DNA of 64,000 nucleotides from NCBI RefSeq assembly GCF_007751715.1, contig NZ_CP036292.1, positions 4,657,339 to 4,721,338 on the forward strand, written 5' to 3'. This document shows positions 1-7,911 of the stretch, one piece after another (position 1 is the first letter of the stretch; every line of letters starts with the position of its first letter). The translations under genes were made by a program, and so were the position numbers. The notes beneath the pieces were generated by a model. It did no database searches. It was not told the DNA's origin and was given only the letters and a program-made list of their open reading frames with translations. The stretch comes from Rosistilla oblonga (GTDB lineage: Bacteria; Planctomycetota; Planctomycetia; Pirellulales; Pirellulaceae).

Positions 1-339
1 ACGTTGCGGTGGAGTCGTTGGCGTTTGGTTGGTGACAGTTGGCTGCGTTGGAACCGCAACCGGATCTTGCGGAACGTTCGCATGACGACTGTTTTTCAGA
101 TCACGGCCAAACTCCAGCTGCCAGCCGATCCCAAACGCCAGCAGCAGGCAGGCGGCGGTCGCCAGCCCGCCGTAGCGCAGCCGACGGATCCGGCGTCGGC
201 GCCCCGCAGCCAACATATCCCACTGCTGACGAACCCGTTCGACGGGGATCGGTTGCCGCGCTGGATCGGCAGCCCGCAACAGCGCGTCCAATTCGGTGTC
301 CAGCAGATCGCGGTTCGGTTTGGAATTTTGGTCCGACAT
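1..339 (-). CDS. Anti-sigma-like single-pass membrane protein (C-terminus missing)
   Basis: The reading frame starts at an ATG at 339-337 and runs off the left edge; 113 codons are visible. The first 50 residues are charged and presumably cytoplasmic (opening MSDQNSKPNRDLLD). They are followed by one hydrophobic segment at about residues 56-72 (GGLATAACLLLAFGIGW) and a Pro/Thr-rich stretch that looks like an extracytoplasmic linker. It lies 44 nt downstream of an ECF sigma factor on the same strand. That topology and position are what is expected of a membrane anti-sigma or sigma-associated protein. No zinc-binding HxxxCxxC anti-sigma motif is visible in this part, so the role is inferred from context. 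Confidence 0.7.
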   Translation of the reverse strand, partial: MSDQNSKPNRDLLDTELDALLRAADPARQPIPVERVRQQWDMLAAGRRRRIRRLRYGGLATAACLLLAFGIGWQLEFGRDLKNSRHANVPQDPVAVPTQPTVTNQTPTTPPQR

Positions 340-383
340 CACTTTGACTCAACTTCGATTACGTGCCTTGGTGAGCTCAAAGC

Positions 384-908
384 TCACTCCTCGCGTAGAA
401 TCTCTTTTAATCGTTGCCGCGCCACGTGGAGCGTCGCGTAAACGTTCTGCGTGCTGATCTCCAACAGCTCCCCCACTTCGGCAACCGATTTGGCCTCCCA
501 AATCGTCAACGTCAGCACCTCCCGTTGCCGATCGGGCAACAACCCGATCGCCGTGCGAACCCGCTGCTGTTGTTCGCTCGCCAACAATTCCTCCACGGGC
601 CCGCGCGACTTCGCCACAACGTCCGGCGCCGCCTCTTGGCATCCGGTTGGTTGCTTGCGAGCGGTCATTCGATCGCGAACACAATGGATTACGATTCGCC
701 CAACCCAGGTTTGCAGCGTCGCTTGCCCGCGGAACCCTTTCCACGATTTCGCCACGCGAACCAAGGCGTCCTGGACGGCTTCCTCAGCAATTTCCGGGTC
801 GCCTGAGAGTCGCTGAGCCATCCGCAGCCAATACGGCAACAACTCGCTGACCGCTTGTTCCAAAGTGGCGTGCGACAACGGTTTCCCATTCGAGCTCGCC
901 TCATTCAT
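384..908 (-). CDS. ECF-type RNA polymerase sigma factor
   Basis: The protein is 174 residues from the chosen ATG (MNEASSNG). Region 2 is clear (LRMAQRLSGDPEIAEEAVQDALVRV, of which AEEAVQDALVRV is the conserved core). It is followed by the TLQTWVGRI segment and by region 4 with LLPDRQREVLTLTIWEAKS and a helix-turn-helix ending in VARQRLKEIL. The frame stays open upstream to 1046, with other possible starts at 959 and 914. The chosen start gives the usual ECF length. It is followed on the same strand by a membrane protein that may be its anti-sigma factor, and it is divergent from the J-like gene at 1140. The stimulus is unknown. Confidence 0.88.
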   Translation of the reverse strand: MNEASSNGKPLSHATLEQAVSELLPYWLRMAQRLSGDPEIAEEAVQDALVRVAKSWKGFRGQATLQTWVGRIVIHCVRDRMTARKQPTGCQEAAPDVVAKSRGPVEELLASEQQQRVRTAIGLLPDRQREVLTLTIWEAKSVAEVGELLEISTQNVYATLHVARQRLKEILREE

Positions 909-1139
909 AACCATCCACTTTGGACATGCCAGCTCGTTCGTTGTTAACCCGAGGTCCATTTGCTCGTTAGACACTCGCAGCGGCAGAAAACTCAAAGACA
1001 ATTTGAAAAGATTTTTTCCGCGCTGCTCGGTTGCGATCTGCGACAATGTTAGAGCAGTGAATTGGCGGATGCAAAAACAGCTTTGCAGCCGTCGACGATC
1101 GCGGGCATCGCCCCGGCAGACCCGTTGGATTTGTTATTC

Positions 1140-2465
1140 ATGAACGCCGCCAGCGAACAGCCGCAATTTGATCCGTATCACCAGTGGCTTGGAATTCCTC
1201 CAGACCAACAGCCAGCCAACCTGTATCGTCTGCTGGGGCTGGAGCGATTTGAGAGCGATGCCGATGTGATCGATGTCGCCGCGAACCGTCAGATCGCTTA
1301 TCTGCGACAAGTCGGCGTCGGCGCAAAACGAGATCCGGCGAAGCGTTTGGTCGCCGAACTCGCCGACGCGCGGCGGGTTTTGTTGAGCCCTCCTCTGCGG
1401 AAAGCCTACGACCGCCAACTGGTCGCTTCCTCGGCTCCGCAAACCGACGACGTCGAGAATCCATCATCCGACCGCCCACCAGCCGAATCGGAAACCATCC
1501 GTCACGGACCGTCGTTGCGGATTCCAACCCGACCGCCCCAAAAGCATTCGCGCCGCAAACGTCAACGCAAGTTTGCGCTCGGCGGTACGGCGATCCTGAC
1601 GGTCTTGGTCGTCGTTGGCGGCGGTTACTTGGCGACCCGCGGACCAACGACGATAGCCACCCCAGCAACGAAAACTGTCACCGCCAAAGTCGATCCAGCA
1701 GCGCCGCGGCGACATATTGTCCATAAGCCGATAATCGCGGGTGTTCCGCAGCCACCACGACATGTCGCATCGGATCCGAAAACGCGAAGTCTGACCGACG
1801 TCTTCGATCAAAAGTTTCGGTCTGCACAGCAGGCAACTCCGGCTGCGACGAGCTCTCCAGACAAACAAACTGATTCACTGCCGATCCTCGTCGATTTCGA
1901 AGGCGATGCCTGGCGGGCAGCGTTGGCGATCGACGACCTCGCGCTCTTCAATCAACATCATTCCGTTCGCGACGGGAAACTATTTGTGCTCCAGGCTGAG
2001 GACGAGTCATATATAGGAACGCCGCTGCGGTTGAAGAACGTAAAACTCACGGCGGACCAATCGCTTGCCGTCGATGCTCGAATCCCCAAAGGGCTCAAGC
2101 ACAACAGTGGTGTCGCTCTGCAAGCAGGCGACTTTACATTGGCCCTCCGCGTCGACAGTCGATCCACTCTGTTAGCTGGCACCGTGCGATCCGGTGTCTC
2201 GATCGAACTCGCCTCGATTCCGTACGAAAGCGATCCCCAGGGCCTTCAGCAGCCCTATCGCTTGCGAATCACCTGCCCGCCCGCCGATTCCACAACGTAT
2301 TCCTGGCGGATTGATGTGCCGTCGGGGGAAGCTGTGGAAGGGACATTTGCGGCGGAGCAAACGATGACCGGCGGTGAGGCGATCGTCCAGGCTTGGCGAT
2401 ATGACGCAAGGAATTCACATTTCTGGATCGACAATCTCGCATCCGATACACTGGACGCTCCCTGA
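1140..2465 (+). CDS. Planctomycete J-domain-like membrane protein with C-terminal beta-rich domain
   Basis: This 441-residue protein opens with the planctomycete signature YHQWLGIPPDQQPANLYRLL, followed by a J-domain-like helical region (about residues 10-95, ending SPPLRKAYDRQL). The HPD tripeptide that a DnaJ needs to stimulate Hsp70 is absent. A basic patch (RRKRQRK) precedes one transmembrane helix (GGTAILTVLVVVGGGYL), so the N-terminus should be cytoplasmic. The C-terminal 200 residues (from about ILVDFEGDAWRAAL) look like an extracytoplasmic beta-sandwich of the kind seen in DUF1080/LamG-type proteins, but no enzyme motif is visible. The frame is open upstream to 1062 without a better start. 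The gene is divergent from the ECF sigma factor. Function is unknown. Confidence 0.75.
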   Translation: MNAASEQPQFDPYHQWLGIPPDQQPANLYRLLGLERFESDADVIDVAANRQIAYLRQVGVGAKRDPAKRLVAELADARRVLLSPPLRKAYDRQLVASSAPQTDDVENPSSDRPPAESETIRHGPSLRIPTRPPQKHSRRKRQRKFALGGTAILTVLVVVGGGYLATRGPTTIATPATKTVTAKVDPAAPRRHIVHKPIIAGVPQPPRHVASDPKTRSLTDVFDQKFRSAQQATPAATSSPDKQTDSLPILVDFEGDAWRAALAIDDLALFNQHHSVRDGKLFVLQAEDESYIGTPLRLKNVKLTADQSLAVDARIPKGLKHNSGVALQAGDFTLALRVDSRSTLLAGTVRSGVSIELASIPYESDPQGLQQPYRLRITCPPADSTTYSWRIDVPSGEAVEGTFAAEQTMTGGEAIVQAWRYDARNSHFWIDNLASDTLDAP

Positions 2466-2610
2466 AAACGGTCCCAGAACCACCACTCAAAGTGTTGCGG
2501 CGGACCACCGGCCTTTCAGGTGATTGCATTGCCTTCCAACGAGTACGGCAGGCAGAAGGCTGCTGCCCAGTCAGTCCCTTCCCATAAACTCCCTTCCTCC
2601 GGTCTGCGCT

Positions 2611-5600
2611 ATGATCCGCACGCTACCGACGCTTGTCTGCATTTTTTGTTGTTGTGCAAGTTCGTTTGGGCAGCCATCGCCTCCGCCTGCGGACCAACAG
2701 CGAGAGCGGTTTCGATTGCCGCCAGGATTTGAGATCCAGTTAGTGGTCAGCGATCCGGAGATCGGGCAACCGATGAATCTGAATTTCGATGCCCGCGGGC
2801 GTTTGTGGGTGACGCATTCGGTGGAGTATCCCTATCCGGCGGCGGGCGAAGGAGTGCAGCCCGATCGCGGCAAGTTCGCTGGCGGCGGCGACCATCCGCC
2901 GCGCGATCGGTTGTCGATTGTGGAGATCGGACCGACCGGCAATGCGTCGCAGGTGACGCATTTTGTCGACGGGCTGAATATCCCGATCGGACAGACGCCT
3001 TTAAAGGATGGCAGCGAGGGACTGGTTTACGGCATCCCATCGATCTTCCACGTCGTCGATCGCGACGGCGATGGACGATCCGACACGCAAACCGCTCTCT
3101 ATTCGCGGTTTGGCAACATCGACGTCCACGGAAACGCCAACGCCTTCACCCGCTGGATCGACGGTTGGATCTATGGATGTCACGGGTTCTCCAATCACAG
3201 CGAAATCACCGACGCGGCGGGGCGGACCGTCGTGATGGACTCGGGCAACACCTACCGCTTCCGCAGCGATGGATCGCACTTTCAGCAATTTACGTGGGGA
3301 CAAGTCAATCCGTTTGGGATCACCTTCGACGCCTGGGGCAACATCTTCGATTCCGACTGCCATTCCAAACCGGTTTACCAGTTGCTGCGTGGCGCGACCT
3401 ATCCTCACTTTGGCAATCCCGAACCGGCGATTGGGTTTGGGCCTTCGATGATCGATCACGCCCACGGTTCGACGGGCATCTGCGGCCCGGCTTATTATTC
3501 GGCCGACCACTTTCCCGAAGAGTTCCGCGACAATCTATTCATCTGCAATCCGGTCACCGGTCGCGTTCATCGCGACAAACTGCGACGCGTCGGTTCGACG
3601 TTGTTGTGCGATACCCAGCCCGACTTCATCACGACCGATGATCCTTGGTTCCGTCCCGTCGATGCGATCGTAGGCCCCGACGGAGCGCTATATATCGCCG
3701 ATTTCTGCAACCTTGTGATCGGTCACTACGAGGCGCCGTTGGACGATCCCGATCGCGACCGTACGCATGGCCGAATCTGGCGCGTCGTTTGGAACGGGGC
3801 ACCGTCGGCACCTCCTCAGTCGGTCGATCTGACAAAACTGTCGACAGCCGATTTGATCGTCCGCCTCTCCGATCCCAATCTCCAGGTTCGCACGTTGGCG
3901 ACAAACTATTTGATCGATTCACGAGCCAATGAAGTGCTCGATCCGCTGTGTGCGACGCTCGCTTCCGAGAGCGATCCTTTTCCCCGCGCCCATGGCTTAT
4001 GGATTCTCGAGCGTTTGGATGCGATGGACTCCGAGGCGATCGAACGTTTCGCAAACGATTCCGATCCGTTGGTCCGAGTCCATCTGCTGAAGATGCTTGC
4101 CGAACGCGAGAACCTTCTCGAATCGGAACGTCAGTTTGTCGTCCAAGGTCTGCGCGATCCTGATGGTTTTGTCCGTCGAGCCGCCGCCGATGCGTTGGGA
4201 CAACATCCGACGTTTGCCAACATCGCCCCATTGTTAAACGCTTGGGACGCAGCGCCAGCAGAGGATTCGCATTTGATCCATGTGCTGCGGTTGTCGCTGC
4301 AGCGTCATTTAGAAACGGGTGATCTTCCTCACGCCCCGGGCACCGCTTCGTTTTCGATCCAGCAATTGACTGCCGAACAGCAGCGGCGGTTGCTCGAGAT
4401 CGCATCGGTCAGTGGCGGAGACCGCGCTGCGGAGATCGTGTTCGAACTTGCCGATCCTCGAGAGATCGATCCCGCGATCTTGGTTCGATCGGCGATTCTG
4501 ATCACGCGGACTGCGTCGGTCGCATCCCAATTGAGGCTCGTTAAACTGGCACCGCAGTGGTTCGCAACCGATCCCGGCCAACAGCTGTCTCTTTTGTCGG
4601 CGATCTTCGACGGAGCGACGCAGCGCGGCGGAGAGTCTGCTGAACTGAAGCGACAACTGCGACAATGGCTCCAGCGACTGGCACCTGCCGAATTGCAAAC
4701 GCTGCAAGCGGGAGGATCCGATTGGTCGCGGCAACCGGTTCCGGGCCAGGAAGCTTCGGAGTCACCCTGGGGCATTCGTCATCGTGGGTCTGCCGACGGC
4801 AATACCGATGCAAAGTTCTGGGACAGCATCTCGCACGGCGAACATTTGACGGGCGTGTTGCGCAGTCCAAGCTTCCCCCTGCCTGAAACGCTTTCCTTTT
4901 GGTTGTGTGGCCACAACGGGCATCCAAAGAAAAAGTCGAGTGATGCCAACCACATTCGGTTGGTGCTAGTCGATTCGGGCAAAACGATTACGCAACAATT
5001 GCCTCCCCGCAACGATACGGCTCAGCGATACACATGGACGATCGATCCAGATCGGATCGGCCAACAAGCAGCGATCGAAATCGTCGATGCCGATCAGGGA
5101 AACGCCTACTCATGGATTGCCGCAGGGCGATTTGAACCGCCCGTGGTCCAAGTGGCGGACGAACCGCAGGAGTTGCGGCTGATCGAGCTGATCGGTTCGC
5201 TGAACCTTTCGCAATTCGCCGATACAATCGATTTGTTGATCTCCGACCGCCGGCAATCGCTCGACGTCCGGCAGCAAGCGATCCGCACCAGCATCCGACT
5301 GGGACGCACCGAGCGATTGTTTGCGATCGTCAGCGACCTGTTGTCCGATCCTTCGCAACCGACCGCCCTGCGAATGCAAGCCGCCGCAGCGCTCGCGGGC
5401 TTCGATACCGATGCCAGTCGCGATCGGCTGGTCGCGGCGATCGCTCAGTCGCCAGCGTCGCTGCAACGCGAGATCGCGTCGGGTTTGGCGAGAACCACCG
5501 TCGGGATCGATCGCTTATTCGATGCGATCGCCGCCGGAAACGCTTCGGCCCGATTGCTGCAAGAGCCGGCAATTATCGACGCGCTGCATCGCAACGCAAA

Positions 5601-6159
5601 CGAAAAGCAGCGACAGCAGATCGATGAGCTAACCCAAGGATTGCCGCCAGCGAATGAAAAGCTCGCCGAAATATTGGCGCATCATCGCGCGTTGGCACAT
5701 CGATCGTCGACGGCTGGATCGGCAGCGGCAGGACGGATCGTCTTTGACAAGAACTGCGCCGCCTGCCACCGAATTGGAAGCTCTGGTCAATTGGTCGGTC
5801 CGCAATTGGATGGTGTCGGCAATCGAGGAGTCGAGCGTCTATTGGAAGACATCCTCGATCCCAACCGCAACGTCGACGTCGCCTTTCGCAGCCTGACGGT
5901 GGTCACGATCGATGGGACCGTCGTCAATGGCCTGCTGCGACGGCATGAGGGCGAAACGATCGTGCTGGCCGATTCGACAGGCCGCGAGATCACCATATCG
6001 ACCGACGATATCGAGACCCAACAAAAATCAACGGTCTCGGTGATGCCCGGCAATTTTTCCGAATCGTTAGCGGAACAGGAGATTCAAAATTTGCTGGCGT
6101 TTCTGATTGAACAACGCGTAGAAGACGAATCTCCAGCCGGCCCGGCCGCCAGCCCCTAA
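2611..6159 (+). CDS. PVC-type dehydrogenase with HEAT repeats and haem-binding cytochrome c domain
   Basis: The protein is 1,182 residues with a signal peptide (MIRTLPTLVCIFCCCASSFG), so it should be periplasmic or surface-exposed. The N-terminal third is the membrane-bound dehydrogenase beta-propeller family typical of Planctomycetes (LPPGFEIQLVVSDPEIGQP, GRLWVTHS, DGALYIADFCN). The middle carries HEAT-like helical repeats (LVRVHLLKML, DGFVRRAAADALG). The C-terminus has a c-type haem site, CAACH, in the PVC haem-binding domain (GRIVFDKNCAACHRIG, then VGPQLDGVGNRG). The frame remains open 87 nt upstream, but the signal peptide fixes the start at 2611. The family is thought to oxidise carbohydrates; the substrate cannot be read from sequence. 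Confidence 0.9.
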   Translation: MIRTLPTLVCIFCCCASSFGQPSPPPADQQRERFRLPPGFEIQLVVSDPEIGQPMNLNFDARGRLWVTHSVEYPYPAAGEGVQPDRGKFAGGGDHPPRDRLSIVEIGPTGNASQVTHFVDGLNIPIGQTPLKDGSEGLVYGIPSIFHVVDRDGDGRSDTQTALYSRFGNIDVHGNANAFTRWIDGWIYGCHGFSNHSEITDAAGRTVVMDSGNTYRFRSDGSHFQQFTWGQVNPFGITFDAWGNIFDSDCHSKPVYQLLRGATYPHFGNPEPAIGFGPSMIDHAHGSTGICGPAYYSADHFPEEFRDNLFICNPVTGRVHRDKLRRVGSTLLCDTQPDFITTDDPWFRPVDAIVGPDGALYIADFCNLVIGHYEAPLDDPDRDRTHGRIWRVVWNGAPSAPPQSVDLTKLSTADLIVRLSDPNLQVRTLATNYLIDSRANEVLDPLCATLASESDPFPRAHGLWILERLDAMDSEAIERFANDSDPLVRVHLLKMLAERENLLESERQFVVQGLRDPDGFVRRAAADALGQHPTFANIAPLLNAWDAAPAEDSHLIHVLRLSLQRHLETGDLPHAPGTASFSIQQLTAEQQRRLLEIASVSGGDRAAEIVFELADPREIDPAILVRSAILITRTASVASQLRLVKLAPQWFATDPGQQLSLLSAIFDGATQRGGESAELKRQLRQWLQRLAPAELQTLQAGGSDWSRQPVPGQEASESPWGIRHRGSADGNTDAKFWDSISHGEHLTGVLRSPSFPLPETLSFWLCGHNGHPKKKSSDANHIRLVLVDSGKTITQQLPPRNDTAQRYTWTIDPDRIGQQAAIEIVDADQGNAYSWIAAGRFEPPVVQVADEPQELRLIELIGSLNLSQFADTIDLLISDRRQSLDVRQQAIRTSIRLGRTERLFAIVSDLLSDPSQPTALRMQAAAALAGFDTDASRDRLVAAIAQSPASLQREIASGLARTTVGIDRLFDAIAAGNASARLLQEPAIIDALHRNANEKQRQQIDELTQGLPPANEKLAEILAHHRALAHRSSTAGSAAAGRIVFDKNCAACHRIGSSGQLVGPQLDGVGNRGVERLLEDILDPNRNVDVAFRSLTVVTIDGTVVNGLLRRHEGETIVLADSTGREITISTDDIETQQKSTVSVMPGNFSESLAEQEIQNLLAFLIEQRVEDESPAGPAASP

Positions 6160-6166
6160 CACCCAA

Positions 6167-6567
6167 CTTCACCCTCCCCAAACGCAGTTTGCGAGGGAGG
6201 GTCGAACGAGCGAAGCGAGGTTCGGGGAGGGACGTCGCGAGGTAGATCCGAGGCGTTTGATCCAGTGTGCAGACCCTCCCCGAAAAACTCGCTAGACGCT
6301 TGTTTTCCGACCCTCCCTGGCTTCGCAGGGCGGGTGAAGTTGGGCTCTTCACCCGCCCCAAACGCAGTTTGCTGGGGGAGGGTCGAACGAGCGAAGCGAC
6401 GTTCGGGGAGGGACGTCGGGAGGTCGATCCGAGGCGTTTGATCGGGTGCGCAGGCCCTCCCCGAAAAACTCGCTAAACGCTTGTTTTTCGACCCTCCCTG
6501 GCTTCGCCGGGCGGGTGAAGCTGGGCACTTCACCCTCCCCAAACGCAGTTTGCTAGGGCGGGTGAAG
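6167..6567. repeat. MITE-like repeat array: two full copies and one internally deleted copy
   Basis: Unit 1 is 6167-6339, unit 2 is 6347-6520, and a short unit 3 is 6528-6567. Each unit starts CTTCACCC(T/G)CCCC followed by AAACGCAGTTTGC, and ends GGGCGGGTGAAG, so the ends are inverted repeats. Units 1 and 2 contain nested inverted repeats: in unit 1 these are 6195-6204 with 6308-6317, and 6221-6231 with 6274-6284. Unit 3 keeps only the two ends. Units are separated by 7-nt spacers (TTGGGCT, CTGGGCA). The array fills the gap between two convergent genes and ends 1 nt before the stop codon of the ComEA-like gene. Minus-strand open frames cross the units but look like artefacts. Confidence 0.85.
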
Positions 6568-6568
6568 G

Positions 6569-6889
6569 CTACTTAATATGTATGAACGGCGCCAATCGCT
6601 GCAGCGTTTTTGGGCCGATGCCGGGGACGCGGTCGAGATCGCTGAGGCTGCGATAGGGGCCGTTTGCTTCGCGATCGGCGATGATCCTGTCAGCCGTCTG
6701 CGGGCCGATCGATGGCATCATCGACAGCTCCATCGCGTCGGCGGTGTTGGGATCGATCCAAACCGGCAGATGGATCGGGGGTGGTTGGGGATCGATCGGG
6801 TATTCGGTTGGCGTGCGGAGACTGATGATGAACAGGACGCCAAGGACTGCGAGCAGACCGATCTGCAGCGGCAGCGACCGCAGCATCAT
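6569..6889 (-). CDS. ComEA-like helix-hairpin-helix DNA-binding membrane protein
   Basis: The 106-residue protein has an N-terminal transmembrane helix (LPLQIGLLAVLGVLFIISL), a short proline-rich linker and tandem helix-hairpin-helix motifs (MMPSIGPQTADRIIADRE and LDRVPGIGPKTLQRLAPFI). This is the layout of ComEA, the periplasmic double-stranded-DNA receptor for natural transformation. No other competence gene lies nearby, so a role in DNA uptake is not established. Two starts are possible. ATG at 6889 has AAAAGGAG six nt upstream; a GTG at 6922 also has AAGGAG upstream and would add 11 residues. The former is chosen. The gene is divergent from nadC. Confidence 0.82.
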   Translation of the reverse strand: MMLRSLPLQIGLLAVLGVLFIISLRTPTEYPIDPQPPPIHLPVWIDPNTADAMELSMMPSIGPQTADRIIADREANGPYRSLSDLDRVPGIGPKTLQRLAPFIHIK

Positions 6890-6984
6890 CGCAGACTCCT
6901 TTTCGATCGGTCCGTCGTCCACTTAAACTATCTCCTTGAATTCGAAAATTCATGGATCTCACCGCAGCGCAAAGGTTACCCGGA

Positions 6985-7911
6985 ATGGCCGTCGAATACC
7001 AACAAATCCGCGTCGATGCTCCCTTGGAAGACGATTTCCGACAGCTGATTCGATTGGCGGTTCGCGAAGACTTCGATCGCCAGATCGATTGGACCACGGT
7101 TTCGTTGGTCCCCGAGGATCGGATCGGCAAGTGCCAGGTGGCGGTCCGCGAAGCGGGGATCGCCGCCGGATTGGTGACCCTTCCCTGGATCATCGACGAG
7201 ATGAATCTGGAGCTGCGGATCGAGACGCTGGTCGAAGATGGGGATCGCGTCGCCGCGGGGCAGATCGTGGCGCAGATCGAAGGATCGGCTCGGGACATCT
7301 TGTCGAGCGAGCGGATCGTACTGAACACGCTGTGCCGGATGTTCGGGATCGCGACCTTCACCGATCGATTTGTGCAGCAGATCTCGGGGACAAAAGCTCG
7401 ACTGTACGACACCCGCAAAACGACGCTCGGTTGGCGGCGGATGGACAAATACGCGGTCCGATGCGGTGGCGGCACAAACCATCGACTGGGATTGTTTGAC
7501 GCGTTTCTGATCAAAGACAATCACTTGGCGTTGGCCGGTCCCGGCGAAGCGATTCCGCCGAGCGAAGCGGTTGCGAAGGCCAAGTCGTGGGCTGGCGGCG
7601 AATCGGCCGGGATGAAGGCTCCGCAGATCGTTGAAGTCGAAGTCGATACGCTAGAACAGTTCCAGGACGTGTTGCCAGCAGGTCCCGACATCATCTTGTT
7701 GGACAACTTTTCTTTGGACGATCTGCGGCAGGCGGTCGCGATCCGCAACGAAAAGAGTCCGCAGATCGAATTGGAAGCGTCGGGAAACGTGAAGCTGGAG
7801 ACGATTCGAGAGATCGCCGAAACGGGCGTCGACCGGATCAGCAGCGGAGCGCTCACGCACGCCGCTCGCTGGTTGGACCTTGGCCTCGACTGGACTCACG
7901 ACTTCAGTTGA
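6985..7911 (+). CDS. nadC: Nicotinate-nucleotide pyrophosphorylase (quinolinate phosphoribosyltransferase)
   Basis: NadC converts quinolinate and PRPP to nicotinate mononucleotide in de novo NAD synthesis. The 308-residue protein matches the family in length and shows its landmarks: an alpha/beta N-terminal sandwich with ERIVLNTLCRMFGIAT, the basic DTRKTT(L) active-site loop, GGGTNHRLGLFDAFLIKDNH, the VEVEVDTLEQ strand, and the C-terminal barrel strands LLDNFS and EASGNV...DRISSGALTH. ATG at 6985 has AAAGG nine nt upstream and is preferred to the in-frame ATG at 6952. The last 16 nt overlap the 3' end of the convergent SbcC-like gene. Confidence 0.95.
   Translation: MAVEYQQIRVDAPLEDDFRQLIRLAVREDFDRQIDWTTVSLVPEDRIGKCQVAVREAGIAAGLVTLPWIIDEMNLELRIETLVEDGDRVAAGQIVAQIEGSARDILSSERIVLNTLCRMFGIATFTDRFVQQISGTKARLYDTRKTTLGWRRMDKYAVRCGGGTNHRLGLFDAFLIKDNHLALAGPGEAIPPSEAVAKAKSWAGGESAGMKAPQIVEVEVDTLEQFQDVLPAGPDIILLDNFSLDDLRQAVAIRNEKSPQIELEASGNVKLETIREIAETGVDRISSGALTHAARWLDLGLDWTHDFS

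Noticed and set aside
2524-2610. N-terminal extension of the PVC dehydrogenase
   Set aside because: The extension would bury the signal peptide that begins at the ATG at 2611.
5990-6542. Minus-strand open frames through the MITE-like array
   Set aside because: They mirror the repeat sequence, duplicate each other and cross the dehydrogenase 3' end; no plausible translation start or domain.
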